Positions 27,419 to 37,946 of a stretch of DNA of 39,643 bases are shown piece after piece. How positions within the stretch are numbered: position 1 is the stretch's first letter; each line of letters starts with the position of its first letter. The stretch lies in NCBI GenBank assembly GCA_937937185.1, contig CALDCO010000064.1, positions 1-39,643 of the forward strand, given 5' to 3'. The stretch comes from an uncultured Flavobacteriaceae bacterium (GTDB lineage Bacteria > Bacteroidota > Bacteroidia > Flavobacteriales > Flavobacteriaceae). The notes beneath the pieces were generated by a model that worked only from the letters and a program-made list of their open reading frames with translations, was not told where the DNA came from and searched no databases. A program made the translations under genes and the position numbers.

Positions 27419-29659
27419 ATGACAAGAAAGAAAAAAAGAAAAGGATCTTCGAATAAGATTCCTAAACTCACTAGTACAATTCTAAGTATTTTAAAAAAAG
27501 AAAGAAACAAAACGTTTAACTATAAACAAATTGCCTCTAAATTAGGTGTTAATGATGCTAGCAGTCGCAATCAAATTATAAAAAAACTCACCCAGCTTAA
27601 AGCAAAACAAGAAATAGAAGAAGTCGATCGCGGCAAATATAAAGCGATAGTAAATACCGAGTACCATGTTGGTATTTTTGATGCCGCATCTAGAGGTAAT
27701 GGTTATGTGATTTGCGACGATTTTGAAGACGATATTTATATTGCTTCAAATAATGTAAATAAAGCATTAAATGGCGATGAAGTAGAATTATACGTTTATA
27801 AACGCAGAAAAAAAGGAAAACTAGAAGGAGAAATAACCTCGATAATTAAGAGAGCTAAATCTGAATATGTTGGTGTTATTCAAATTCATGATAAAAAGAA
27901 TTATGCTTTTGTCGTACCAGATAGTAATAAAATGTACAAAGATATTTTTGTACCCATAAATAAAATAAATAAAGCTGAAGATGGCGATAAAGTATTGGTT
28001 TCTCTTGAAGATTGGCCAGATAAGTCAGACTCTCCAAACGGAAAAGTACTTCAAGTGTTAGGAAAACCAGGAGAGCATAATACAGAGATTCATTCCATTT
28101 TAGCCGAATATGGTTTACCACATGAATTCGCTCATGAAGTAGAAGCCTATGCGAATAATATAGACACCTCAATTAATGAAGAAGAAATAGCCAAACGGAG
28201 AGACATGCGTAAAGATTTGACCTTTACTATTGATCCCAAAGATGCTAAAGATTTTGATGATGCCTTATCGTTTACTGTTTTAGAAAATGGATTGTATGAA
28301 GTTGGAATTCATATTGCCGATGTTTCGCATTATCTTAAAGAAGGAACAGTTTTAGACGATGAAGCCTATGAGCGTGCCACCAGTGTCTATCTAGTAGATC
28401 GTGTTGTACCGATGTTACCAGAAATACTCTCTAATAATGCTTGCTCGTTGAGACCACATGAAGAAAAATTCACCTTTTCTGCTGTATTTCATTTAAATGA
28501 TAAAGCAGAAATTAAAAAAGAGTGGTTTGGACGAACAGTAACCTATAGCGATGCTCGTTTTGCTTATGAAGAAGCACAAGCGATTATAGAACGCAATACA
28601 GTCATTCCTTCTCAGGCTGGAATCTCATCAATTGATACCACGATTCCATTAGAAGTTTCACTTACTGGAAAAGCATATAAAACAACACCAGAAATAGCTT
28701 ATTCAGTATTAAAATTAGACCAATTAGCTAAAATAATGCGTGGTAAACGCATGCGATCTGGAGCCATTTCTTTTGATAAAGTAGAAGTAAAATTTAATTT
28801 AGATGAAGACGCTAATCCTACAGGTGTTTTCTTTAAAACCTCAAAAGAGGCGAACAAATTAATTGAAGAATTTATGCTGTTAGCCAATCGAAAAGTTTCA
28901 GAATTTATAGGAAAACAAAAACCAGAAAAAACATTTGTATATCGGGTACATGATGAGCCAGACGAGAGTAAATTAGAAGCACTGCAAGGTGTGGTTTCAA
29001 AATTTGGTCACCAATTAAATTTTAAAAGTAAAGGCACGATTTCTTCTTCTTTAAATAAACTTTTAATCGACGTTCAAGGAAAAAAAGAGCAAAATTTGGT
29101 CGATACTTTAGCGATTCGTACAATGAGTAAAGCAGAATATACAACAAAAAACATAGGACACTATGGTTTAGCATTCGAGCATTACAGTCATTTTACTTCA
29201 CCAATAAGGCGTTACCCAGATGTTATGGCACACCGTTTATTACAACGGTATTTAGATGGTGAAAAATCGGCTAATGCCGAAATTTACGAAGAGAAATGTA
29301 AGCATTCTAGTAATATGGAATACTTGGCGACTAAAGCCGAAAGAGATTCCATTAAATACATGCAAATTCGATTTATGCAAGACCATCAGGATGAAGAATT
29401 TCTAGGCGTGATTTCTGGGGTTACCGATTGGGGCATTTATGTAGAAATCATCTCTAATAAATGTGAAGGCATGGTAAGAACTAGAGACATAAAAGACGAT
29501 TATTATGAGTTTGATCAAGAGCAATTTGCATTAGTAGGTCGCGAAAGTCAAAACAGATACCAATTGGGTGATGAAGTGATTGTAAAAGTTAAACAAGCCG
29601 ATTTGGTAAAACGTCATTTAGATTTTGATTTAATAGGAAAGGCCGAAGTCGAGCAATAA
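27419..29659 (+). CDS. rnr: Ribonuclease R
   Basis: RNB motifs DLTFTIDPKDAKDFDDALS, HIADVSHYL, HYSHFTSPIRRYPDVMAHRLLQ; C-terminal S1 domain. Confidence 0.96.
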   Translation: MTRKKKRKGSSNKIPKLTSTILSILKKERNKTFNYKQIASKLGVNDASSRNQIIKKLTQLKAKQEIEEVDRGKYKAIVNTEYHVGIFDAASRGNGYVICDDFEDDIYIASNNVNKALNGDEVELYVYKRRKKGKLEGEITSIIKRAKSEYVGVIQIHDKKNYAFVVPDSNKMYKDIFVPINKINKAEDGDKVLVSLEDWPDKSDSPNGKVLQVLGKPGEHNTEIHSILAEYGLPHEFAHEVEAYANNIDTSINEEEIAKRRDMRKDLTFTIDPKDAKDFDDALSFTVLENGLYEVGIHIADVSHYLKEGTVLDDEAYERATSVYLVDRVVPMLPEILSNNACSLRPHEEKFTFSAVFHLNDKAEIKKEWFGRTVTYSDARFAYEEAQAIIERNTVIPSQAGISSIDTTIPLEVSLTGKAYKTTPEIAYSVLKLDQLAKIMRGKRMRSGAISFDKVEVKFNLDEDANPTGVFFKTSKEANKLIEEFMLLANRKVSEFIGKQKPEKTFVYRVHDEPDESKLEALQGVVSKFGHQLNFKSKGTISSSLNKLLIDVQGKKEQNLVDTLAIRTMSKAEYTTKNIGHYGLAFEHYSHFTSPIRRYPDVMAHRLLQRYLDGEKSANAEIYEEKCKHSSNMEYLATKAERDSIKYMQIRFMQDHQDEEFLGVISGVTDWGIYVEIISNKCEGMVRTRDIKDDYYEFDQEQFALVGRESQNRYQLGDEVIVKVKQADLVKRHLDFDLIGKAEVEQ

Positions 29660-29714
29660 TTATGTAACAAATACGTCATTAAATGTACTTACTGATAAGA
29701 AAAATTAGGTAAAC

Positions 29715-30020
29715 ATGATTTTAACAACAACAAACTCAATAGAAGGTAGTAGAATCGTAGAATATAAAGGCCTAGTAACTGGCGTTTGTATTAAAATGAG
29801 AAAGGCGAAAATGACTTTTAGTATGGAAAAATATTACCAAGGTGTCGAGGAGAGTATTAACGATGTAAAAGAACAAGCGTTTCAAAACCTTAGAGAGAAT
29901 GCTAAAAAAATGAATGCAAATGCAGTGGTAGGCATAAAATTAGATATGGAACTTACTGCTGCTAATTATGTGACTATTTCACTTACAGGAACAGCAGTAA
30001 GCATAGCTTCAGAAAAATAA
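29715..30020 (+). CDS. YbjQ/UPF0145-type heavy-metal-binding domain protein
   Basis: 101 aa; ILTTTNSIEGSRIVEYKGLVTG..., A.QNLRENAKKMNANAVVGIKLD. Confidence 0.8.
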   Translation: MILTTTNSIEGSRIVEYKGLVTGVCIKMRKAKMTFSMEKYYQGVEESINDVKEQAFQNLRENAKKMNANAVVGIKLDMELTAANYVTISLTGTAVSIASEK

Positions 30021-30079
30021 CGTAGCCAACTGTAACACTCCGAAAAAAAAGTACTCTTTTAAATAAAAACAAGAGCATC

Positions 30080-30760
30080 ATGCAAACCATTTTAAAAGTA
30101 TTAATCTTATTTGTAACTCTATCTATTTCTGCACAAAACCCTATCGAAAAAGAAGTGGGTCATTTTAATGAGGTAAAAGTTTTCGATTTAATAAAGATAA
30201 GCTTAGTAAAAGCAAACGAGAATAAAGTGATCATTACAGGAGATGATGTAGATGGCGTAGAAATTATTAATAAAGAAGGAAAATTAAAAGTGCGAATGAA
30301 ACTAGACCGAAGTTTTAATGGTAAAAAAACCTTTGTTGCTGTTCACTATAAAAACATTGATATTATTGATGCCAATGAAGGTGCTACAATTGTAGGAAAT
30401 GAGCTAATAGAACAGAAAAACATTGAGCTTCGTGCCCAAGAAGGCGCTAAAATACAGGTTGGTTTAGATACTAAAAAGGCAAATGTTAGAGCCGTAACAG
30501 GAGGAATAATTATAACACGTGGGAAATCTGAATTTCAAGAAGTTGTCTTAAATACAGGAGGTATTTATGAAGGAAGCGCATTTGAAACTAAAGACACCAA
30601 TGTGACTATTAGAGCTGCTGGAGAAGCCGAAATTAAAGCTTCTGGCATAGTAAATGTGAAAATTAGAGCAGGAGGAGATGTCATTATTTATGGCAACCCT
30701 GAAACTGTTAATGAAGACCGAGTTTTTGGCGGAAGAATAGAACAAAGAAATGAACCTTAA
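30080..30760 (+). CDS. DUF2807 / head-GIN domain auto-transporter-like adhesin
   Basis: Signal peptide; beta-helix-like pattern ELRAQEGAKIQVGLDTKKANVRAVTGG...AGGDVIIYGNPETV. Confidence 0.85.
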   Translation: MQTILKVLILFVTLSISAQNPIEKEVGHFNEVKVFDLIKISLVKANENKVIITGDDVDGVEIINKEGKLKVRMKLDRSFNGKKTFVAVHYKNIDIIDANEGATIVGNELIEQKNIELRAQEGAKIQVGLDTKKANVRAVTGGIIITRGKSEFQEVVLNTGGIYEGSAFETKDTNVTIRAAGEAEIKASGIVNVKIRAGGDVIIYGNPETVNEDRVFGGRIEQRNEP

Positions 30761-31079
30761 TTATCGATTCTATAAAAACAGGTGCTTATATGTAATGTAC
30801 AATAAGAGATAATTCATTGTTGTTTTAAATTCTTTTCAGAATAGCAAGGTACTTTAAACAACTATTTATAATGAAACCCTGTCTTTTAAAACTCTCAAAG
30901 ATCAAAATTTAAAATTGCTAGTGGTGAATAACAGGTTCATATTAACGGTTATCAGACTTAACACAGCTTCAATTAAAAAAGCTTAAACCACTCCGTTAAA
31001 AAATAAAGACGCCCAAATAAAACTAATTTTTAAACTCCCCTTATAATTTTCTAACTTTGTAGTAAACGCGACACTAAAT

Positions 31080-31763
31080 ATGTTAGAAGACATTCAGGCT
31101 GCCATTCCCTTAGGCTTTTTTTTAAGTTTCATGATTGGGCCTGTTTTTTTTGTGCTTTTAGAAACTAGCGTTATTAAAGGTATTAGAGCCGCTATTGCGT
31201 TTGATTTAGGGGTTATTTTTGCCGATGTATTATTTATAGGTGTCGCTTATTTCTCTAGCTTTCAATTGCTTGAAAATTTAAGCAATCAACCAGGGCTCTA
31301 CGTTTTTGGAGGAATGATATTAGCCGTTTATGGCATTATTATTTTCATGAAGAAAGCAAAAGAGACTATTGATACTGAAACGGAAGAACTCATTATTCCC
31401 AAAAATAACTATCCCGCACTCTTTGTTAAAGGTTTTCTCTTAAATTTTATAAATATTGGCGTATTGGTATTCTGGTTGGGCGTTATTATTGTTGTGAGTC
31501 CTAATTTAGGAAATGATTCTACTCGATTTATTATCTTTTTTGGAACCATGATAGGGGCTTATTTTATTACCGATATTTTTAAAATCTTACTCGCTAAACA
31601 GCTAAAAAGTAAATTAACGCCGTCTCGTATTGTTAAAGTAAAAAAATTGCTTGGATTGATATTAATTATATGCGGAATCGTATTAATTACCAAAGGATTT
31701 TTACCTAAAGACCAACTCAACCCGAAAGACATTATTGAGGAGTTTGAGCAAAAAGACAATTGA
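31080..31763 (+). CDS. LysE family transporter
   Basis: AAIPLGFFLSFMIGPVFFVLLETSVIKGIRAAIAFDLGVIFADV; multiple TM helices; TAACTTTG at 31052-31059 upstream. Confidence 0.88.
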   Translation: MLEDIQAAIPLGFFLSFMIGPVFFVLLETSVIKGIRAAIAFDLGVIFADVLFIGVAYFSSFQLLENLSNQPGLYVFGGMILAVYGIIIFMKKAKETIDTETEELIIPKNNYPALFVKGFLLNFINIGVLVFWLGVIIVVSPNLGNDSTRFIIFFGTMIGAYFITDIFKILLAKQLKSKLTPSRIVKVKKLLGLILIICGIVLITKGFLPKDQLNPKDIIEEFEQKDN

Positions 31764-32356
31764 TAAAACTCATATCTGAAACGCAATTGGCAACAATAAC
31801 AACAAGAAAACTTAGTCTTCAATTAAGAGTATATTTGGCCGTATATATTATTAGCGTTTTATTTGACCTCATGCATTGGCCTTTTTATACCGAATTAACA
31901 GTAGTTTCTGTTGTTGGGCTAATGTTGTCGTATAGTTTTAGATTTTATAACAAAGAAAATAAAGATTTTATAGACCATATAAAACTATTTTTTGTTATCA
32001 CTTGGTCGTTAAATACGATAAATGGCGTATTATATTTAATAAAACTTCCTCCTTTTTTGAGCCTGTTACCCTACGGCATATTAATTTGGTTATTAACAAC
32101 TAGAAAAATTACTTACGTTGAATTATTTGGAGCCCTTAGATTAAAAAAGAATGAAAATAAACTCTATACTGTGGTTTTTCTAATCGCTGTCATTAGTATT
32201 TTCCTCGGGGTTTTATTTATATTAATGCATTGGCCTTATGCTTCTATAATGCTAATAATAGGATTGTTACTTTTTTCTATGATTGTAATATTAGATTATT
32301 TTGTTAGAGAATACCCCATTGATCAAAACGAAATAGATGACATAGGAAAACGTTAA
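31760..32356 (+). CDS. Polytopic membrane protein with two LMHWP motifs (GldL-like segments)
   Basis: FDLMHWPFYTEL and FILMHWPYASIMLIIG; TTG start overlapping the lysE-type stop. Confidence 0.6.
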   Translation: MIKLISETQLATITTRKLSLQLRVYLAVYIISVLFDLMHWPFYTELTVVSVVGLMLSYSFRFYNKENKDFIDHIKLFFVITWSLNTINGVLYLIKLPPFLSLLPYGILIWLLTTRKITYVELFGALRLKKNENKLYTVVFLIAVISIFLGVLFILMHWPYASIMLIIGLLLFSMIVILDYFVREYPIDQNEIDDIGKR

Positions 32357-32464
32357 TTTTTAAAACTAAAGCCCCTTCGAAAACACATTAAAGGTTTAAA
32401 GAGGCGTTAATTGTACTGGAGCATAGGGAGAACCGCTTATTAAGTTTTAGCAGGAGTTTACTAA

Positions 32465-32649
32465 TTAACGAGTTCGATTTAAGGATTTAGAATGAAAAAG
32501 CCGTCAAATTGAGTGATTTTTCAAAGTGAAACGAAGAAAAATGGTATCGAAATTAGGCTTTTGATTGAAAATTTATTGGTCTTCGATACAATTTTCTACC
32601 GAAAATCACTCTGACTGACGTAAATTTTATTATATCGAATTCACGTTAA
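32465..32649 (+). repeat. MITE-like repeat family 1, copy C
   Basis: ttaacgagttcgatttaaggatttagaatgaaaaagccgtcaaattgagtgatttttcaaagtgaaacg...atatcgaattcacgttaa. Confidence 0.9.
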
Positions 32650-32705
32650 ATAAGTGTTTTCAAATAACCGTATTGCTTTTTCTTTTAAACCATATATTTT
32701 TACAC

Positions 32706-33332
32706 ATGCAATTAACGAAATATAAATTTTTTGAGTTTTTTATAATATTCATTATTATCCCAGTTAGCTTTGTTTTAAATTTTTTTATCTGGATTAAAAT
32801 GATAATAGGCATTTTGGGATTTGGGTATGTCCTCTTTATTTTACTAAAGGTAGAAAAACAAAAGCTCAAATTGTCGACTTCGCTTAATTGGTCTCTATTT
32901 TGGAAACAAACGCTGCTTAAGTTAGTGGTAATTTCTTTGATAACGACAGTATTTGTTTATTATACAGATCGGTCAAATTTATTTGTAGTGCTATTAAATA
33001 AACCCAAATTATGGCTTGGGATTCTTTTTTTTTATAGTTTTTTTTCCGTTTATCCTCAAGAATTAATTTATCGAACATTTTATTTTAAACGCTACGCCAC
33101 GCTTTTTAAAAGTGAACCTCTTTTCATTTTTGTAAATGCTATAGTGTTTTCTTTAGCACATTTATTTTTTAAAAATACTTTAGTACTTGTTCTTACTTTT
33201 TTAGGTGGATTATTGTTTGCCTTTACGTTTAATAAAACCCAATCTACAGTTCTAGTGAGTATAGAACATGCCTTGTATGGTTGTTGGTTATTTACAGTGG
33301 GAATGGGGGATATGTTGGGCTTTCCTACTTGA
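32706..33332 (+). CDS. CPBP family intramembrane protease
   Basis: FSVYPQELIYRTFYFKRY, FVNAIVFSLAHLFFKN, SIEHALYGCWLF; ATG at 32706 (ORF track starts at TTG 32673). Confidence 0.8.
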   Translation: MQLTKYKFFEFFIIFIIIPVSFVLNFFIWIKMIIGILGFGYVLFILLKVEKQKLKLSTSLNWSLFWKQTLLKLVVISLITTVFVYYTDRSNLFVVLLNKPKLWLGILFFYSFFSVYPQELIYRTFYFKRYATLFKSEPLFIFVNAIVFSLAHLFFKNTLVLVLTFLGGLLFAFTFNKTQSTVLVSIEHALYGCWLFTVGMGDMLGFPT

Positions 33333-33380
33333 TACAAAAACAATAAACACATAATGATTTAGTACTCTATAGCATTAAAC

Positions 33381-33538
33381 AAAAAAGCCGTCAAATTGTG
33401 TGATTTTTCAAAGTGAAACGAAGAAAAATGGTATCGAAATTAGGCTTTTGATTGAAAATTTACTGGTCTTCGATACCATTTTCTATCGAAAATCACTACC
33501 ATTTACGTAAATTTTATTACATCGAACTCACGTAAAAT
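33381..33538 (+). repeat. MITE-like repeat family 1, copy D (left end truncated)
   Basis: aaaaaagccgtcaaattgtgtgatttttcaaagtgaaacgaagaaaaatggtatcgaaattaggcttttgattg...acatcgaactcacgtaaaat. Confidence 0.88.
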
Positions 33539-33589
33539 AAAAATTCGCTTTGCTAAGGTTCTATAATTCTTTTTTAAATGGGTTTTATA

Positions 33590-34990
33590 TTATGCATGCA
33601 GCGCTCTATCTTCGGTAGCAGCTAATGCCGCTTCTTTAATAGCCTCTGTATAAGTTGGATGCGCATGAGACATTCGTGAAATATCTTCAGCGCTTGCTCT
33701 AAATTCCATAGCGACAACGGCTTCAGCAATTAAATCGGCACAACGCGATCCAATCATATGAACGCCTAAAACTTCATCAGTTGTTTTATCGGCCAATATT
33801 TTTACAAACCCATCAATATCCATACTGGCCCTTGCTCTTCCTAGTGCGCGCATTGGAAACTGTCCTACTTTATAGTCTATACCTGCTGCTTTTAATTCTT
33901 CTTCTGTTTTACCAACAGCCGCTACCTCCGGCCACGTGTAAACCACTCCAGGAATTAAATTATAATCGATATGCGGTTTTTGTCCTGCAATCGTTTCAGC
34001 AACAAAAATACCCTCTTCTTCCGCTTTGTGTGCTAACATTGCGCCTTTTATAACATCACCAATGGCATAGATATTAGAAACGCTGGTCTGTAAATGGGTA
34101 TTAACCTCGATCTGTCCTCGATCTGTTAATTTTACGCCAGCTGCTTCAACATTTAATCCATCGGTATACGGGCGTCGTCCCACAGACACTAAACAATAGT
34201 CGCCTTTAAATTCGACTTCTTCTCCTTTTTTGTTATCGGCCTTAACGATCACTTCATTCCCTTTACGCACTACTGATTTAACTTTGTGCGATAAATTCAT
34301 CTTAAACTTCGCTTTCTTAAACACTTTATTAAGCTCTTTAGATAAACTGGCATCCATTGTAGGAATAATGCGATCTAAATACTCTATAATAGTCACTTCA
34401 GCCCCCAGGCGTTTATACACCTGCCCCAATTCTAAACCAATAACACCACCCCCAATAACAATGAGGTGTTTTGGGATTTCTTTTAATTTTAAAGCTTCTG
34501 TAGAGGTAATAATACGCTCTTTATCTAATTCTATAAAGGGTAAGTTAGACGGCTTAGAACCAGTAGCTATAATAGTATTTTTAGCTTCTATCTCTACCTT
34601 TTTTTTGCCAGAAATAGTAATGTGAGTAGCATCTTTAAACGCCCCTATACCTTCATAAACATCAATATTGTTTTTCTTCATTAAAAATGTTATTCCTCCG
34701 GTTGTTTGATCGACTACAGCTTGTTTACGAGCAATCATTTGTTTTAAATTCACTTTTATTTCCCCAGGAATATCTATACCATGTGTTTCGAAATGTTTAA
34801 TGGCATCATCATAATGGTGAGACGAGTCTAAAAGTGCTTTACTTGGAATACAGCCTACATTTAAACAAGTACCACCAAGTGTTGAATATTTTTCGATTAT
34901 TGCTGTTTTCATTCCCAGTTGAGCGCAACGTATTGCTGCTACATATCCTCCTGGTCCAGAGCCGATAACGGCCACATCATATTTACTCAT
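33590..34990 (-). CDS. lpdA: Dihydrolipoyl dehydrogenase
   Basis: DVAVIGSGPGGYVAAIRCAQLG, GGTCLNVGCIPSKALL, IYAIGDVIKGAMLAHKAEEEG, SHAHPTYTEAIKEAAL. Confidence 0.95.
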   Translation of the reverse strand: MSKYDVAVIGSGPGGYVAAIRCAQLGMKTAIIEKYSTLGGTCLNVGCIPSKALLDSSHHYDDAIKHFETHGIDIPGEIKVNLKQMIARKQAVVDQTTGGITFLMKKNNIDVYEGIGAFKDATHITISGKKKVEIEAKNTIIATGSKPSNLPFIELDKERIITSTEALKLKEIPKHLIVIGGGVIGLELGQVYKRLGAEVTIIEYLDRIIPTMDASLSKELNKVFKKAKFKMNLSHKVKSVVRKGNEVIVKADNKKGEEVEFKGDYCLVSVGRRPYTDGLNVEAAGVKLTDRGQIEVNTHLQTSVSNIYAIGDVIKGAMLAHKAEEEGIFVAETIAGQKPHIDYNLIPGVVYTWPEVAAVGKTEEELKAAGIDYKVGQFPMRALGRARASMDIDGFVKILADKTTDEVLGVHMIGSRCADLIAEAVVAMEFRASAEDISRMSHAHPTYTEAIKEAALAATEDRALHA

Positions 34991-35096
34991 AGTCTATTAT
35001 TTTTTATCTTCTAAATCCCAATTGTAATTAAAATGGATTTTTATATTAAATAAATTTGCTTCGGTACGATTAAAACTGCTTGTAAAATTAGCATTT

Positions 35097-36698
35097 TTAA
35101 TTTGCATCTGGTTTAATTTTTCCACCCAATTCGATATCTTCAATAATCCAATTAAGTTCTGCATCAATATTATCAATTCTATCTTGTCGTGTTGGCCTCA
35201 TAATAATATCTGCTTTTACACCATAACCATCGGGCTCAATTTTATGAGGCGCGTCTATATGCATCATTCCCATATTTATTCTAACCTTGCTATTTGGAAG
35301 ATTATAACGCTTATAAATTCCAGCCACGGTTCCATTGTAGGCGCCCCCCGTTTCCTCGCCCACAAACGTAGCACGCCTATTTGCTTTTAAGTGAGTAGAC
35401 AGTATGGATGAAGCAGAAAATGAATTGCCGTTAATTAAAACATATATTTTTCCTTTAAAATTTAAGGGGCTAAATTCTTGTAATTTCGAATAGCGAAACT
35501 TGTAATATAATTTCCCTTCTTTCTTTCTCGTTTTTATTAAATTATGAGTGATAATAAATGGCGATAGTAATGCAGCAAATACTTTAACGCCTCCTGGGGT
35601 TGTATTGCTCATAAATGATTTTAAAAAAGGAATGCGACTATTTACTTCACTTTCATTTATAAACACGTAATTTTTATCTGTTAAATAAGCATATAAGTTA
35701 TTTATCTCAGCTAAGCGTCCGCCTCCATTATCTCGTAGGTCAATAATTAAATTTTGAATTTTTAAGGAGTCTATTTTTTTAAAACTTTCTTTATAAAAAT
35801 CTTTGTAAGCCCCTCTTGTAAACCCTCTTATTCGCATGTAAGCAATACTACTGTCTTTGCCTTTTAGGCTAAAATGTCTGGTATATAATTTTTTAGAGGC
35901 GATGTAACCATATTTATTATGGTTTTCCCTTTTTTTCTTAGCTTTTCGTTTTTTCTCTTTTTTTTCTAATTTTGATAGCTTTTTTACTTTTAACGTATCT
36001 ATTTTAGAATTTAGTGAGTCTTTCGGTTTTGCTTTTTTATCTATTCTTTTAAATACTTTTGAAAAAACAGAATCTTTATTTTTAAACGTTACTTGAAGAC
36101 TGTCTAAAAACCCTTTGTCTCGATAATAAAAGCTCAAAAAGCGAGACCCAACAAACGAATGGTATAAGGTGGTATTGTAACCATCAGAGGCAATTAAACC
36201 ATTATACTTATTAACGAGCTCTTTAACGGGTTCATTTCCCATTTTTAACACTTCGCAGCCTATAAGTGAAGAGTCTTTACCTATTGTTCTTTTTACCCAT
36301 ATTTTATCGTCTAAAGACTCAAAACTAAGCGCACTAAGTTCAAATTTCTTTTCTTTAAAAAACTTACGCTCTGCTTTAGTAAAACGTTTGTGAGGCCGAG
36401 TTACAGAAATATGACCTTGTTTTACTTCTCGTACTACGGGAGCTAATTTTTCGTAAAATAGTTTGCTGGTTAATGGTTTTTGTATGGTTTGTTTTAAGCT
36501 ATCGAATTTAAAATCTAAGGCCTTTTTTGAAATGTATTGATACAGCCTAGGGTGAATTTTCTTTAATTGCTTATAGGTTTTATCGACATCTTCGTGTAAG
36601 GCTTCAACACTATGCCAACTAGAAACAATTTCATTATGTCTTTTTACAGAAGTACAAGAAGTTAAAATGATACCTATACAAACTAAAAGTTTTTTCAT
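35097..36698 (-). CDS. S41 family peptidase, lipoprotein
   Basis: IILTSCTSVK lipobox; LIIDLRDNGGGRLAEI, INGNSFSASSILSTHLK, GEETGGAYNG. Confidence 0.87.
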   Translation of the reverse strand: MKKLLVCIGIILTSCTSVKRHNEIVSSWHSVEALHEDVDKTYKQLKKIHPRLYQYISKKALDFKFDSLKQTIQKPLTSKLFYEKLAPVVREVKQGHISVTRPHKRFTKAERKFFKEKKFELSALSFESLDDKIWVKRTIGKDSSLIGCEVLKMGNEPVKELVNKYNGLIASDGYNTTLYHSFVGSRFLSFYYRDKGFLDSLQVTFKNKDSVFSKVFKRIDKKAKPKDSLNSKIDTLKVKKLSKLEKKEKKRKAKKKRENHNKYGYIASKKLYTRHFSLKGKDSSIAYMRIRGFTRGAYKDFYKESFKKIDSLKIQNLIIDLRDNGGGRLAEINNLYAYLTDKNYVFINESEVNSRIPFLKSFMSNTTPGGVKVFAALLSPFIITHNLIKTRKKEGKLYYKFRYSKLQEFSPLNFKGKIYVLINGNSFSASSILSTHLKANRRATFVGEETGGAYNGTVAGIYKRYNLPNSKVRINMGMMHIDAPHKIEPDGYGVKADIIMRPTRQDRIDNIDAELNWIIEDIELGGKIKPDAN

Positions 36699-37016
36699 TT
36701 AAAATTTGGCTAAGCTTAGGTCACAAAAATAATGCATTTTTATTGAAGCGGTTTAAACTTTTCTCAATTCATTATAAAAATATCTTTTTTACTCAATTTA
36801 TCTTTTCTAAAAACCATCATATCATGAAACGACTATAGCCATGAAGCCGTTTTTATTTATAATTAATTTCATTATAAAGAGGTGGTCTGAAATATAAAAA
36901 AAAGAAGGAAACCCACTGTATTTGCAGGCTTTTTTTAAGAGTTTTAAAAACTTTAGATGAGATAAAAATGAGTTCATATAAAACTCACAAAAACTTAAAA
37001 CAGGACGACTTAATCC

Positions 37017-37024
37017 TACATTTG
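37017..37024 (+). promoter_or_regulatory. Bacteroidota -7 element TACATTTG
   Basis: Perfect TAnnTTTG, 40 nt upstream of the CDS at 37064. Confidence 0.5.
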
Positions 37025-37063
37025 GGTAACTATAACATTATTTATTAAAACAAAACATTTATT

Positions 37064-37936
37064 ATGAAAAAAAAATTGCACAAAAACGGCTGGTTAGCAC
37101 TATTATTATTAACCCTCCATGCCAATGCCCAAATAGAGGAAGGTTTTGATGACATTTCTACATTAACAGATTATAAGATTATAAATGTTAGCGACCAACC
37201 TGGCCCCTCTAGTTATTTTCAAGGATTAGTAGAGCCAGGGGTGGTTAAGGCATATGAAGGGGCTGATGATTCTTACATTGCCGTTAACTTTGAATCTACT
37301 GACGGTACAGTCTCCGACGTTTATCTTTTATCGCCACTACTCACTATTGCTAATGGGGATACCATATCATTTGCAACAAGAAGTTTAGATAACGAGGGGT
37401 ACAGTGATCGTTTAGAAATTAGAATAGGTGATGGCTCAGGTACCGAACCCACAACTGGAGATGTAGGTGCCTACACAAATTTGCTTTCAACAATAAACCC
37501 AGAATTATTAGATAATGTTTATCCTTTCGACTGGGAGGTAATAACAGTTACTGTATCTGGTTTAACAGCGCCCATTCAAACTCGAGTGGCCCTTAGGTAT
37601 TGGGTTACAGACTGTGGAATAGATGGAGTTCATGGCAACTATATTGGAATTGACAGTTTATCAATAAGCTCAGATATTGTATTATCGACAAATAATTTAC
37701 CAGAAATAAATTTTTCTAAGTTTTATAATTCGAAAACAGAAGCATTACATTTTAAAGCGGCTTCTCCTTTTAAAAACATCCAGTTATATAATATGCTTGG
37801 CCAAGAAATTATTAACAAAACGCTTTCAAGTAATGAAGAAGTAATTAATATTTCCTCGATAGCTATCGGTACTTATATTGCACGCATAACCTTAGAAAAC
37901 AATATTCAAGAACAATTTAAATTTTCAAAAAAGTGA
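37064..37936 (+). CDS. T9SS type A sorting domain protein with cleaved-adhesin / choice-of-anchor-J-like domain
   Basis: Signal peptide; IEEGFDDISTLTDYKIINVSDQPGPSSYFQG...; CTD IQLYNMLGQEIINKTLSSNEEVINISSIAIGTYIARITLENNIQEQFKFSKK. Confidence 0.82.
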   Translation: MKKKLHKNGWLALLLLTLHANAQIEEGFDDISTLTDYKIINVSDQPGPSSYFQGLVEPGVVKAYEGADDSYIAVNFESTDGTVSDVYLLSPLLTIANGDTISFATRSLDNEGYSDRLEIRIGDGSGTEPTTGDVGAYTNLLSTINPELLDNVYPFDWEVITVTVSGLTAPIQTRVALRYWVTDCGIDGVHGNYIGIDSLSISSDIVLSTNNLPEINFSKFYNSKTEALHFKAASPFKNIQLYNMLGQEIINKTLSSNEEVINISSIAIGTYIARITLENNIQEQFKFSKK

Positions 37937-37946
37937 TTTCAAGCAG

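Noticed and set aside
27876-28172. 98-aa minus-strand ORF
   Set aside because: Antisense shadow within RNase R.
34230-34625. 131-aa plus-strand ORF
   Set aside because: Antisense to lpdA, which is unambiguous.
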